The notes under the pieces were generated by a model, which saw only the letters and a program-made list of their open reading frames with translations, was not told the DNA's origin and ran no database searches. A program made the position numbers and the translations under genes. Source: Sphingobacterium sp. UBA4616 (GTDB taxonomy: Bacteria > Bacteroidota > Bacteroidia > Sphingobacteriales > Sphingobacteriaceae). From it: 64,000 bases of DNA. Where the stretch lies: contig DGIS01000025.1 of the NCBI GenBank assembly GCA_002386525.1, positions 13,740 through 77,739 on the forward strand. The letters are read 5' to 3'. Below are positions 9,352-18,364 of this stretch, one piece after another; within the stretch, counting starts at the first letter, position 1; each line of letters starts with the position of its first letter.

Positions 9352-9903
9352 ACCATTTTTTTAAATAATTACAGACAATATCTGATTTACAAAATTTGTA
9401 AGGGTCAGTACAAATGTCAAGGCCTTACAGTGTCGGTAACCTTAGGTAACCTTCATTGATAAATTGAAAATAATCGGCGTTTTTGCGAAAGAGTTTTTAC
9501 CGATTCATCCAACAAATGAACAACCCCAAGGTCTAAAAGGTTTGGCAGGTATTTACATTGAAAAAAAGAGCACTTTCAAAACGTGAATAGGAAAGTCATC
9601 CTGGTATGGTAACCTGTTATACTTGGGTGAACATAACGGCTTGAATACGCTGCTCGATAAAAATTGGGACAATATGTTCTCCGAAAAATTCGAACACTAT
9701 TTAAATTATCGCTTTCAAAAAAAATCTTCTTTTTTTTACGGGATATGGAGATGGTTTTTATGCTACTTAGATCGAAGAGCACAGCGAGGGTAAATTTGCC
9801 AGCTGCTGACTGATTTCGGTGTTCTAAAATGGCTGAATAATGCGAAGTAGCCAAAGATTGAGGATTTTATGAAAATATTTATTCCCAAACTCCTTTGTAT
9901 TTT
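9352..9903. other. Spacer with eroded coding sequence
   Basis: No intact gene is present. On the plus strand, 9587-9793 is open for 68 codons (SSWYGNLLYLGEHNGLNTLL and onward), and a shorter open piece in another frame reads FLPIHPTNEQPQGLKGLAGI near 9495-9555. The two look like pieces of one degraded gene that I cannot identify. The minus-strand reading frame at 9576-9854 is antisense to this and looks like a shadow. Confidence 0.35.
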
Positions 9904-10131
9904 TTAGGTACACTTATAATGTAGTTGTGTCAATCCGGAATCAAAGGCTTTTGATGTAATAAATTTTAGGGCTTGCTCAGGTCTTCCGTCTTTAAAAAGT
10001 CTTGTCCCATTCCCTAGCAGAACCGGAATAACTGAGATGATAAAATCGTCAATTAAGTCGCACTTTAATAATGCATTGATTACTTCCGCGCCACTAAATA
10101 GGTTTTCCGAGAATCCATCGAAAAACACCCA
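9904..10131 (-). pseudogene. C-terminal fragment of a RibD/dihydrofolate-reductase-like protein
   Basis: About 75 residues match the C-terminal third of Bacteroidota dihydrofolate-reductase-family (RibD C-terminal type) proteins. These include SGAEVINALLK, the strand IISVIPVLLGNGTRLF and the closing FDSGLTQLHYK. Full-length relatives are about 175-190 residues. The N-terminal NADPH-binding part is missing, and a stop lies immediately upstream, so this is a truncated relic. Confidence 0.75.
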
Positions 10132-10250
10132 TTATCTATTAAACATTTATTTCCTAAATTCAACAAAAAGTCCAAAATATTGATAGTTTTTGATTTATTA
10201 AACTAATATGGAAGTTACACAAAATTTCAGGCAACTTAAAACCGAGTACA

Positions 10251-10625
10251 TTAGTAATCTTCATTTTCATAAACAAATCTTCGTATGTAGTCTTCTACAT
10301 CTGTAAGATCGAAGGGTTTAGCTAAAAAGCCGTCAGCTCCGCATTCTTCTGAAATTCTTCGTCCGTCAATATGGCCTGAAATCATGATCACAGGCAGTTT
10401 ATCATGTTTAGATGACATTCGCAGATCACGCAATACAAGATCTCCATTGCGTGGGGACATATGAATGTCCAAAAATAGTATATCAGCATCTATACACTCC
10501 AACACCTCTGACAATACTAGACTGTCCGCTACGGTTATAACAATCGTATCTTGATCCTCCATCACTATAGAAAATGCGTTCAGTATTTCTTTATCATCAT
10601 CACATATCACAATTTTCTTTTTCAT
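10251..10625 (-). CDS. Single-domain CheY-like response regulator
   Basis: From ATG 10625 the protein has 124 residues, a bare receiver domain with no output domain. The acidic pocket is CDDD (residues 8-11). The phospho-acceptor is Asp53 in ILFLDIHM, the switch Ser is in VIMISGH, and the conserved Lys is in GFLAKPFD. An upstream ATG at 10652 would add nine residues and is less likely. Such lone receivers act as phosphate relays or bind a partner by protein contact. No kinase gene lies next to it, and the nearest genes are stress-type genes on the same strand, so the partner is unknown. Confidence 0.9.
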   Translation of the reverse strand: MKKKIVICDDDKEILNAFSIVMEDQDTIVITVADSLVLSEVLECIDADILFLDIHMSPRNGDLVLRDLRMSSKHDKLPVIMISGHIDGRRISEECGADGFLAKPFDLTDVEDYIRRFVYENEDY

Positions 10626-11005
10626 TTTATGTTTTTTAATACTTTGGGTCAAATGTTAATTGCTAAAAACATCATTTGTAAAAAGTGGATCTTACGGACT
10701 GTAATATCCATTTCTTTTTTCTTCCTCTCAGAGATACGCCAAAATTGCGCCTTGTCTATACTTTTTAAAATTTTTATTTTGCCTGTAAAAATAAGATGGT
10801 ATAAAATTTTGCCACTCAAGTACATTTGGCTTTTCTTCTTGCAAACAGATTTAGTATCATTGTATTTATCGCATGCGATATCGTATATTGGAATTTAGAA
10901 GAAAAAAGCGAGCAAAAGCCTGGTCTTATTAATCCAGCTTTTATACCCGCTCCAAATTGATCTACCTCTGCGCAAAGAATAAACAGTAGACTATTATTTA
11001 ATCGC
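10626..11005. other. Spacer without a recognised gene
   Basis: Open frames on both strands (10551-10898 plus, 10816-11031 minus) have unlikely composition and overlap real genes. I see no similarity in them. The upstream region of the receiver gene lies here. Confidence 0.35.
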
Positions 11006-11128
11006 CTACTTTCTTTTTTTACGGAATACATTATCCGTTACATCTTTAGAGACCGTATCTTTTTCTTTTTGATAGGAAGATTGCGCTTTCTCTTTTGTGC
11101 TTTTTTCCTTTTTAGCATCTTTACTCAT
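11006..11128 (-). CDS. Small lysine-rich protein, 40 residues
   Basis: The frame starts MSKDAKKEKSTKEKAQ and ends DNVFRKKRK. It is strongly charged, with Lys making up about a third of the residues, and has no hydrophobic segment. The length, the Met-Ser-Lys start and the well-mixed polar composition make it look like a genuine small protein rather than a chance frame. I do not know a function. It lies between the receiver gene and the glycosyltransferase gene on the same strand, within the stress cluster. Confidence 0.5.
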   Translation of the reverse strand: MSKDAKKEKSTKEKAQSSYQKEKDTVSKDVTDNVFRKKRK

Positions 11129-11424
11129 GATATTTTGATTTTTATAGTGTACAAGATCCTCGTACTTTTCAATTTTATATTTGATAGAGAGGAATAATAT
11201 TGAGCTAAAACATATTTTATCAATGGAATACGCTAGCCGTTAGTTGTTGAATTAGAAATTTCTGGAAGATATATCTTGGAGAATTTAAAGATAAAACATG
11301 TGTATTTATCATAGTGGATCTACAGAATGGGGTTATATGAAATAGTAGATCCCTTTTAATAAATATACCAATAATATTTGACAATAGCGCATTAACTTTT
11401 CAAAATAAATTATTTTGCACTTTC
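11129..11424. other. Spacer
   Basis: I see no gene. It is AT-rich, between the end of the fused glycosyltransferase gene and the start of the small Lys-rich gene, and probably holds the latter's promoter. Confidence 0.3.
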
Positions 11425-13632
11425 CTATGTATAATGCTCCATTTTAAGTCTAGCCATTAAATAGCTTATAGTGGATTCTGCACCTTGATTGATATTGACC
11501 GCATATTCCTCCAGACCATCAAAACAACCACCTGTCACTGGGTTATAAACGATTTGGCGAATATGATTGCGCCCCAAAAACCATTCGAATACGATTCGGA
11601 TAGTATTCTTATACTGCTCATCTTTTGTGAACTTATAAAATCTATCTAGCGCGATAATCGTGTAAGCAACATCAATGGGCTGCTCGCCGCCCTGGGATTC
11701 TGTTATTGGCTGCCCACGTTTTGCCCATCCCTTGTTAGAAATCACATGAACCTCATTGTCGACAATGATCTTGCTCAACAAAAAATTAAAGGATTGACAG
11801 GCGATTTCTCTATATCGGCTATTCGCAGTTGTTTCATAGGCGATCAGCATCGCTTCCGGGATAACACTGTTGCCGTAGGTCAGGTAAGACTCGTACCATT
11901 GCCAATCTGCAGTACTTTCATGATCAAACATGGCAGCCAAACGATCAGCCAAAATTTCTATGATAGTCGTATAATTATGGCTCTTCATAAAACTCAGCCC
12001 CTTAATGGTAAAGGCCATCGACCTTGTCGAATAATAGACCGTTGCATGCTTAGAGGCCCGCTCCAAAAGTTCTATTGCAAGTTTTACTATTCTTTCAGGC
12101 AAAAGATTGGCCATGCCAACCACCTCGCCGAGGGCCCAGACTGCCCGCCCGTTGGCATCTTCGAGATTCTCTTGTTCGTTTTGTATGGTAAAATCACCGT
12201 ACCGGTCTACATAATTCAAAAACGTGCCATCTGCTTGCATGCAATACCCAATAAAATTCAGATATTTCTGAATCAGGGCAATATCTTCATAAAATTCATA
12301 CAATTTATAGTGATGTAAGATGCATATAAGCGCTCTTGCATTGTCGTCTAGCGCATAACCACTTGCTAGATCTGGAGATGAGATATCTGCAAATTGAACA
12401 AATCCAAGCTCTTCAGACATTCTGAACATATGATCCAGGTTGATTGGTGGAATGGAGTATATCATCTCCCGCTCTTGATCTATAAGTAGCTCAAAAAGGC
12501 AAACATGAGCAATTGCAACGTTTTGCCAGGACGTCTCAACCATCTTTTGAAGATTCACATGATGGATCTTACTTAGTTTAACTTCATCATCCAAGATCTG
12601 ATTAACAGCGGCTGCAAGCTGATCAGAGGCTTCAAAATCGATTATAGTACCCATATCTTCTTTTAAAACCTCCTTTACATGGGGAATTGGTGTTGACACA
12701 ATGGGACATCCAGAACTCAGCGCATAAGAAAATGTGCCGCTAACTGCTTGCAAAGGGTCTTTTGATGTAAAAAGATACACATCGGTAATCGACAGATAGG
12801 CCAGCAAGTCTTCCGTCGAAAGAAATTCGTTGACGAATCGGACATGATCAGAAATACCGTATTGATTAACTATCGCTTCAAGTTGATTTCTATATTTCTC
12901 TCCTTCACTCCGGAGCAGATTGGGGTGCGTCATTCCTAAAATAAGGAACTTTACATTCGGGTTTTGTTCAATGATAGCAGGGAGTGCATATAGTGTGGTT
13001 TCTATACTCTTGCTAGGGCCAAGTAAACCAAATGTACTGAGGATTTTATTTCCAACCAGACTGTAATGCTCAAGAATGGCGTGTTTGTCAATTGCTGGGG
13101 CTAAATGTGTACCATGTGCTATCACCGTTATTTTGTTGGGGGGGATTTTATAAGTATCCGCAAGAATATCAGCAGATCCCTGAGTCATAACGATGATCTG
13201 GGAACAATTATATGCAATCTGAGATACATGATCAAGTAGTGTTCGATCTGGTGCCGGCAATACCGTATGGAAAGTTACAACGATGGCAAGTTGTGCTGCA
13301 TTAAGATCCGAAAGAAAAGAAATAAACTTAGTTTCTTGACCAACGAAAAGGCCAAACTCATGTTCGATACAAAGCAATTTGATATCCCTATCAAGCAAAA
13401 TATTTTTAAGAATATTGTCGAAGGAAAGTGGATCGGCTATATCCAGTTTACCCAACGGGCCATCATGTTGAGAGGTATAATCTTCTACTATGGGTATAGG
13501 GATTAGCCGGAACGACTCTTCGAATTTACTTGCGATAGCCTTCATCAAATCTGTTGTATAGGTTGCAATACCGCAGGCGCGCGGAGGATAAGTGGATAGG
13601 AACGCTATACCTCTTTTTGTTGCTGAAATCAT
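11425..13632 (-). CDS. GT4 glycosyltransferase fused to an alpha/alpha-toroid domain
   Basis: The protein has 735 residues in two parts. Residues 1-385 are a GT-B glycosyltransferase of family-4 type: the N-terminal glycine-rich STYPPRACGIATYTTDL, the EHEFGLF motif, and the sugar-nucleotide region with AVSGTFSYALSSGCPIVSTP. Residues 400-735 are a helical toroid resembling glycosidase or epimerase barrels, with ALDDNARALICILHHY, DANGRAVWALGE and the repeated helix pairs. GT4 enzymes with this N-terminus transfer mannose or glucose from a nucleotide donor. The toroid may trim or bind the glycan. It heads a set of sugar genes on the same strand (14102-17040) but is separated from them by 470 bp. 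The product is not known. Confidence 0.85.
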   Translation of the reverse strand: MISATKRGIAFLSTYPPRACGIATYTTDLMKAIASKFEESFRLIPIPIVEDYTSQHDGPLGKLDIADPLSFDNILKNILLDRDIKLLCIEHEFGLFVGQETKFISFLSDLNAAQLAIVVTFHTVLPAPDRTLLDHVSQIAYNCSQIIVMTQGSADILADTYKIPPNKITVIAHGTHLAPAIDKHAILEHYSLVGNKILSTFGLLGPSKSIETTLYALPAIIEQNPNVKFLILGMTHPNLLRSEGEKYRNQLEAIVNQYGISDHVRFVNEFLSTEDLLAYLSITDVYLFTSKDPLQAVSGTFSYALSSGCPIVSTPIPHVKEVLKEDMGTIIDFEASDQLAAAVNQILDDEVKLSKIHHVNLQKMVETSWQNVAIAHVCLFELLIDQEREMIYSIPPINLDHMFRMSEELGFVQFADISSPDLASGYALDDNARALICILHHYKLYEFYEDIALIQKYLNFIGYCMQADGTFLNYVDRYGDFTIQNEQENLEDANGRAVWALGEVVGMANLLPERIVKLAIELLERASKHATVYYSTRSMAFTIKGLSFMKSHNYTTIIEILADRLAAMFDHESTADWQWYESYLTYGNSVIPEAMLIAYETTANSRYREIACQSFNFLLSKIIVDNEVHVISNKGWAKRGQPITESQGGEQPIDVAYTIIALDRFYKFTKDEQYKNTIRIVFEWFLGRNHIRQIVYNPVTGGCFDGLEEYAVNINQGAESTISYLMARLKMEHYT

Positions 13633-13867
13633 TTTTGGTTTTTTAAGTGAAGTCCTGGCTTACGATATTCTTGTATCTTTGACAAGGCGCTACACGTAGG
13701 GAGGTTTATAAATATACGAAAATTAATTGAAAGAAGTTCTAATTAAGACAGTAAACAAGAATCGTTACAGTAAATGGATTATCATTTCTTAAAAATGATA
13801 TTAGGTCAATGCTTTTTACATACGCTATACATAACAATACTTAATGAGTATTATTAAATATTTATAA

Positions 13868-14049
13868 ATGCCCTTTTTAGATCATGTATTACAAACTCCT
13901 ACTTACGAATGGAGAAACAGCGACTGAACCCTCGTAAAACCTTATAAGAAAAACAGATTCTTAATGCATTCTTCAAATGCATCAATGTCTTTAAAGACAG
14001 GCGAAACTTGCTAACATTTTTTAGTTGGTTAATAGAATGTTGGAAATAA
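13868..14049 (+). pseudogene. N-terminal remnant of a fatty-acid desaturase gene
   Basis: The start MPFLDHVLQTPTYEW, then (after an in-frame TGA) TLVKPYKKNRF, and then (after a frameshift) FFKCINVFKDRRNLLTFFSW follows the order of the N-terminus of membrane acyl desaturases of this phylum. In those proteins a short FLD-type start, a PSYGW-like motif, a Lys-Pro stretch and the FF-x-x-NVFK-x-R-x-N-W motif precede the first membrane helix. The remaining 300 or so residues are missing. It lies on the strand opposite to its neighbours, in the 470-bp gap between two sugar genes. Confidence 0.5.
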
Positions 14050-14101
14050 AAATAGTACAATAGTATGATTTTGATATCAGTCTAATTGCCCACCCCCACC
14101 G

Positions 14102-15214
14102 CTAAAGAAATGGTACGGTCCGGGTCTGAACGCATTTTGCGGCATATAAATAGAGTGCCGCGCTCCAAGTTTGCCAGTCCTGCCCATAAGGTATTCCGTC
14201 CTGACTTTTAAGCCATTCATTGAAACCATATTCTAATTGACGATCTACCGCCGCCGTGACAAGTGTGGTGAGGGTCAAAAGCTTTGCCTCAGCGAGATCG
14301 AACCGTTGTGCTTTCACTAGGCCTGCAATGTAAAACCCACATATAAAAGGCCATATCCCACCGTTATGATAATCGCCAGGCTCATTAAATTCCCTGTAGC
14401 GGTTGTGCCATTCACTATCTTTTGGATAAATAAATGGGAAAAAATTGGGAGGAAGGTCCACCGCTAAAAGTCCTTCTTTCCTCATGAGTTCACAGGAGGA
14501 TTCGACCCAGTCTATGATCGTATCTGCTTCTTTCACAGATGCTATTCCACCAATTATCGCAAGGCTGTTACCCAAGAGATCAAATCTGTCGCTATGGTAT
14601 AATTTAAATGTCCAAAGGGGATAATAAGGATTCCGTCCTGCAAACAGAATATTCAATCCTCTGGCGAGCTTATCCGCCCGCTTCTGATAGCCTAATACCT
14701 GCAGCGCATTGTGGTATAATGCGTTAACATAGAGTCCATATCCCAGTACCCACTGCTCATCACGCCAATCACTAGTAGGCTGCTGGGCGACCACTCCATT
14801 ATCTGCCGGGCTCTGATACTGCATCCAACGTAGCGATTTATGAACAGCCTTTTCAAGAAAACTAGTATTTCCGGTCATTTTACGATATATACCCACCGCC
14901 ATAAGAAACAACGGTGTTGTATCGCTCGCGCCCAAATTATTAGGATCATACACGATGGATGGGATATGTCCATGAACGGTCTGAGTCAATGCTAGTACTT
15001 CCAGCACGCTCTTGATGCTATCATAAAGCTGGGTGTTGTGAGTACTGGCAATACCAAGTATAGAGAATAAAAGATCGCGGCTGTAAGGTTCGGGGTAGCC
15101 CCAGCCGGCAGTACGCGGGAGATGATAAAATGGTCCGTTGCTATTATTTAACAGCACGCTTTCTGCAGCTATCTTTGCGGCATCTATCGCCTGACATTGG
15201 TTTTCTGTAAGCAT
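14102..15214 (-). CDS. Alpha/alpha-toroid glycosidase, invertase/glucosidase-like
   Basis: The protein has 370 residues, no signal peptide and a cytoplasmic character. Its motifs resemble (alpha/alpha)6 glycosidases such as the GH100 neutral invertases and amylo-alpha-1,6-glucosidases: WGYPEPYSRDLLFSILG near residue 38, TSDWRDEQWVLGYG near 150, the acid-containing NEPGDYHNGGIWPFICG near 290, and QDWQTWSAALYLYAAK near the end. The NGG-x-WP motif and the final QxWSAA element are shared with both families. The substrate cannot be read from the sequence; sucrose-like or short alpha-glucan substrates are candidates. It starts 12 bp after the GT4 gene and is in the same operon (PIG-L, GT4, this gene). 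Confidence 0.75.
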   Translation of the reverse strand: MLTENQCQAIDAAKIAAESVLLNNSNGPFYHLPRTAGWGYPEPYSRDLLFSILGIASTHNTQLYDSIKSVLEVLALTQTVHGHIPSIVYDPNNLGASDTTPLFLMAVGIYRKMTGNTSFLEKAVHKSLRWMQYQSPADNGVVAQQPTSDWRDEQWVLGYGLYVNALYHNALQVLGYQKRADKLARGLNILFAGRNPYYPLWTFKLYHSDRFDLLGNSLAIIGGIASVKEADTIIDWVESSCELMRKEGLLAVDLPPNFFPFIYPKDSEWHNRYREFNEPGDYHNGGIWPFICGFYIAGLVKAQRFDLAEAKLLTLTTLVTAAVDRQLEYGFNEWLKSQDGIPYGQDWQTWSAALYLYAAKCVQTRTVPFL

Positions 15215-15226
15215 CCCTTCTTCAAA

Positions 15227-16369
15227 TTAGTTGAACCTAAAATATTTTTCCATTATTCCGACAAAGCGACGCGCTACCTCTCTGTAGTCAAATCGTTCTT
15301 CGACCCTTTTTCGTCCTGCTTGCCCCATTGCCGTACGGATCGTAGCATCCCGCATTAAGGCCAGCAAGCAATCTGCTATATCATTGACATCTGCTCTATA
15401 GTCCACCGTGCGAGGAACATCAAACTGGATCACATGATTATCTTCATAACCGGATTCAGTACCCAAAGTGACTTTGTTGACGACAATCTCCTTGGCCACA
15501 CCCGCCAATAGTGCAGTCTCACCATGCACCAGTGTATCGAGCATACCCATGGCCCGGATACCTATAACCGGCTTTCCGCATGCGCCAGCTTCTACCTGTG
15601 GCATCCCAAAGCCTTCCAGTCTGGAAGGTGCGGCGTAGATATCGCAAGCGCCGATCAGATAAGGCATAAAATCCCTTGATATCGTATTAGTGGCATATAT
15701 TACTTTTTTGCTGATGCCTAGCTTTTCGGCCAGATCGTGATCATATTGATTTTGAAAAGAAGTGCGCGGTTGAGGCCATACTTTGCATACATATTTCCAA
15801 GGGGGCACATCTTTGTCGATTAAAGCCAATGCCTGCATCACTTCATTTGATCCTTTTGAAGCCGCATCCCCACCAACGGTCAAAATCATAATTTCATCTG
15901 GAGACACTCCAAGTTGTTGCCGCACAGCAAGAATCTTGGGATCGTTACTAGCATGCGGAACGAATGAATTTGTATGACAACCTACTGGAAGCACCTCGAT
16001 CTTATCGCCAGCGATGCCATCTCTTACATACATTTGTTTTACCCAATTGGAGGTCACCAAGATAAGTGGCAATTGGTTGAGTACATCTCTATAATTGGCG
16101 ATGTATCCGTCGGCGACAAGCCAGGGTACTGCCTTCTGCCCAAAGAGCTGTGGATGTAATACAATGGCAGGGACATGTCCCCAATATCCGATACCCACAA
16201 CAACATCGGGCCTGAACCAGTCATAATACCATTCCTTCTCCTGATCCGACTGCCAGTGGACTGCATGAACATCAACACCAATGGCAAGCAAGCCCTTATA
16301 AAGTAGATCCCCTTGCGTGGACAAGCCCCCCGGCGAGGGTGGATAATCATATAATAATAAGACTTTCAT
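15227..16369 (-). CDS. GT4-family glycosyltransferase
   Basis: This is a 380-residue GT-B enzyme. The N-terminal acceptor domain begins LLLYDYPPSPGGLSTQGDLL. The donor domain starts at about 150, where ILTVGGDAASKG binds the nucleotide. The EX7E signature is visible as LEGFGMPQVEAG, followed by KPVIG, and the end is EERFDYREVARRF. It transfers a sugar from a nucleotide donor to an unknown acceptor in the cytoplasm. Its start overlaps the PIG-L stop by 4 bp and its stop is 12 bp from the toroid glycosidase, so the three are one operon. A decayed copy of about 215 bp of this gene (matching 15852-16075) is found at 30590-30815. Confidence 0.9.
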   Translation of the reverse strand: MKVLLLYDYPPSPGGLSTQGDLLYKGLLAIGVDVHAVHWQSDQEKEWYYDWFRPDVVVGIGYWGHVPAIVLHPQLFGQKAVPWLVADGYIANYRDVLNQLPLILVTSNWVKQMYVRDGIAGDKIEVLPVGCHTNSFVPHASNDPKILAVRQQLGVSPDEIMILTVGGDAASKGSNEVMQALALIDKDVPPWKYVCKVWPQPRTSFQNQYDHDLAEKLGISKKVIYATNTISRDFMPYLIGACDIYAAPSRLEGFGMPQVEAGACGKPVIGIRAMGMLDTLVHGETALLAGVAKEIVVNKVTLGTESGYEDNHVIQFDVPRTVDYRADVNDIADCLLALMRDATIRTAMGQAGRKRVEERFDYREVARRFVGIMEKYFRFN

Positions 16370-17040
16370 GCCAATACCCCTCCCCTAGAAAGCCAGGCCA
16401 TGGCCTTGCCCGTATCAGTAAAGGACCAAAACGCTTCTGTACTTGGTGTAGTAATCACCTCCCAACCATCTTTTGGATAACCGTATACTCTATTCATGAT
16501 TTCATACTTGATATCATAAATAGCGAGGTCCAGCTGATTTTTTATCGGGGCAGTTTTATTAGGTCGTGGATAAAATTGACGATTCCCATCATGATAGGCA
16601 AATGTCCACAATTCCTTGCTTTTTATTTTGCGCTTTTTCCAGAGTTTTATGACGGCCTCGCTGACTTCTACATGCCGTCGATGGTAAGTATATTCGCCCG
16701 AAGGGTTGTGGGTGATTACCAGATCATATACTAGAGGTGGCAACAGTGCGAGAATGGTATGTTGAATTTCGGATGCGCTCAATGGTATCTGTCGCACGCC
16801 GTCGTCCAGACAACCCATTGCCCCTTCGGCGCGAAGCACTCGAAGTGCAGCGTTGAATTTTGGGGCCCGATCAGGATCATCGCCTCGACATACGCTAATA
16901 ACATACACCTGCCAATCGATGTGACCAAGAATGGTACCTCCTGCCCAGAGGGTCTCATCGTCAGGGTGCGCGACGATTACAGCAATTTTTTTCTTTGCCG
17001 AAGCTATATCGGCAATGACGGACGGGACAACATTTTTCAT
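16366..17040 (-). CDS. PIG-L-family deacetylase
   Basis: This is a 224-residue LmbE-like zinc deacetylase. The metal and catalytic motif AHPDDETLWAGG occupies about residues 19-30, and the second metal region is ITHNPSGEYTYHRRHVEV near 108. The family removes acetyl groups from N-acetylglucosamine-containing small molecules or lipids (GlcNAc-PI, bacillithiol and mycothiol precursors). Coupling with a GT4 gene by a 4-bp overlap recalls bacillithiol- or mycothiol-type pathways (glycosyltransferase plus deacetylase), but the third enzyme, a ligase, is absent. A modified glycan or glycoside is therefore more likely. It leads the operon 16366-14102. Confidence 0.9.
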   Translation of the reverse strand: MKNVVPSVIADIASAKKKIAVIVAHPDDETLWAGGTILGHIDWQVYVISVCRGDDPDRAPKFNAALRVLRAEGAMGCLDDGVRQIPLSASEIQHTILALLPPLVYDLVITHNPSGEYTYHRRHVEVSEAVIKLWKKRKIKSKELWTFAYHDGNRQFYPRPNKTAPIKNQLDLAIYDIKYEIMNRVYGYPKDGWEVITTPSTEAFWSFTDTGKAMAWLSRGGVLA

Positions 17041-17045
17041 ATCCT

Positions 17046-17267
17046 TTATTTTCTAATCAACATACTTAAAGCTGATAAGTACTTCATCTTACCTATAACC
17101 CTTTGCGAGGTATTAATGATAAATATCCAACTTCCTCCAAATCTTGCAACGCTATCAGCGAATTTTTGACCGGCGATGATAAACGCGCGTCCATAATCCC
17201 ATTTGTTGGAGAAGACTTGCCTTGTCTTCAATTGAGATTTAATTTGTTTTCTTGTTAGCTCGATCAT
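17046..17267 (-). pseudogene. Truncated DUF1003-like gene
   Basis: The 73-residue frame has an N-terminal basic stretch and then ADSVARFGGSWIFII, which matches the beginning of the first membrane helix of DUF1003 proteins (typically F-G-S/G-W-x-F-I-I). After this motif the sequence changes to NTSQRVIGKMKYLS and ends, so the two membrane helices and the C-terminal domain (another 80 or so residues) are missing. It is probably a truncated relic that still has a plausible start. It lies 6 bp upstream of the PIG-L gene and may supply its leader. Confidence 0.5.
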
Positions 17268-17349
17268 TTTGATAGATTGTTAACCCGCAATACATAGCTA
17301 GTACAAGACCACTGCTTGCAAACAAGCAAGCGGATTGACACAAATTATA

Positions 17350-17568
17350 TTAATCCTCAAGCATTTTCTTTGCCTCCCGATATTCGTCAATGCTGATCTG
17401 ACCGGAAGCCAATCGCTTTTTTAAAAGGTCCAATGGAGAATCTTTCATTCTCCTCTCCCCTGGTATATCGTATGGGATGAAAAAGATCCAAAAGATGAAA
17501 CATAACCATACTACCCACCAAATAAGGTGCATCCCAAAAAACATATAATTATCGTGTGACATAACCAT
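17350..17568 (-). CDS. Small SHOCT-domain membrane protein
   Basis: The protein has 72 residues (70 if the second Met is the start). One membrane helix occupies about 10-32 (LIWWVVWLCFIFWIFF). The C-terminal 30 residues are a SHOCT domain: DLLKKRLASGQISIDEYREA then KKMLED, with the conserved Leu-Leu-x-x-Gly-x-I-x-x-x-E-Y/F pattern. SHOCT domains are short C-terminal oligomerisation modules. The protein belongs to the envelope-stress set here; it lies between the lipoprotein gene and the DUF1003 fragment on the same strand. Confidence 0.8.
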   Translation of the reverse strand: MVMSHDNYMFFGMHLIWWVVWLCFIFWIFFIPYDIPGERRMKDSPLDLLKKRLASGQISIDEYREAKKMLED

Positions 17569-17587
17569 ACTCTTTTAAACGTAAAAT

Positions 17588-18049
17588 TTATTTTTTCTCA
17601 TCTTTAAAAAGCTGATCGACAGATTTCCCCAGTTTGTCAATATCATTTTTCACATCTTTTTTAAACTGTTCATTTTCTTGTAATGTCATATCTTTAGCAT
17701 GCTGCATATCGTTGTCGAATGCAACATTCTTTTGGCGAATTTTCTCCTTCAATCTTGCGATTTCAATTTTTAATTTGTTATAATCGTCATCGAGCTTAGC
17801 CCTATCTTTTGAATTTGCCTTGGCCAACTTAGCCTGTAGATTCAAGAGATCATTGTCCATTTTCGCAATAGCACTGTCAGATTCAAGTTTGAATCGGTGC
17901 CAGTCTGCTATTCTTTTTGTTTTAACCGTATCTGGTTCAGGCCCGATATCTTTGCTTTCTTGTTTTGCCGTATTGGCTCGCCTGTCGGCGGACTGATTGC
18001 ACCCCAATAAGGTCATTATGCCAATCAGAAATAGTGTTAAAGTTTTCAT
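17588..18049 (-). CDS. Coiled-coil lipoprotein
   Basis: The start is taken at ATG 18049 (153 residues), because it opens a clean lipoprotein signal, MKTLTLFLIGIMTLLGC, with the acceptor Cys at 17; frames from 18214 would bury it inside a longer product. The remaining 135 residues are almost entirely heptad-type helix rich in Lys, Glu, Asp and Ala (for example LLNLQAKLAKANSKDRAKLD), so a coiled coil in the periplasm is expected. It resembles the sll1863-type stress-response proteins in shape, but I cannot show homology. It is 19 bp from the SHOCT gene and likely co-transcribed with it. Confidence 0.75.
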   Translation of the reverse strand: MKTLTLFLIGIMTLLGCNQSADRRANTAKQESKDIGPEPDTVKTKRIADWHRFKLESDSAIAKMDNDLLNLQAKLAKANSKDRAKLDDDYNKLKIEIARLKEKIRQKNVAFDNDMQHAKDMTLQENEQFKKDVKNDIDKLGKSVDQLFKDEKK

Positions 18050-18364
18050 TTTCTTAAATAAAATAATTATTAGAAAGGATTTAATAAAGTACACAGCTCG
18101 AATAAAAAACGACATGATACCATTAGCGTTATAGCCTTTATCGGTCATAAAAGAATATCGTAGACAAAGAAATAGGATGAGTGCCGTAATTTTAGTAAAA
18201 AAATTCAAAAACACTCATGGATACCATGAAAGATCAAATTAGCAGTTGTTGAAAATTATACTTAAAAGCATCTCGGTTACGGAGGCTCCTAAGGATAGTT
18301 GTATGTCGTATTATTGATATATGGTAGCTCTTGTCTGTTGGATTATTTTATAAACAATCGCTTA
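18050..18364. other. Spacer between the lipoprotein and first BON gene
   Basis: Nothing is recognised. It presumably holds the promoter of the lipoprotein-SHOCT operon on the minus strand. The TTATAC near 18257 lacks a partner half-site, so the element found before the BON genes is not present here. Confidence 0.35.

Noticed and set aside
9576..9854. Minus-strand open frame of 92 residues
   Set aside because: It lies antisense to an open plus-strand stretch, has an unlikely composition and no recognisable family.
10816..11031. Minus-strand 71-residue frame beginning MYSVKKESRR
   Set aside because: It overlaps the small Lys-rich gene, and its Cys/Phe-rich sequence has no domain or context.
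13675..13682. TATCTTTG as a promoter on the plus strand
   Set aside because: It matches the -7 consensus, but no plus-strand gene follows apart from the desaturase remnant, so it is not supported.
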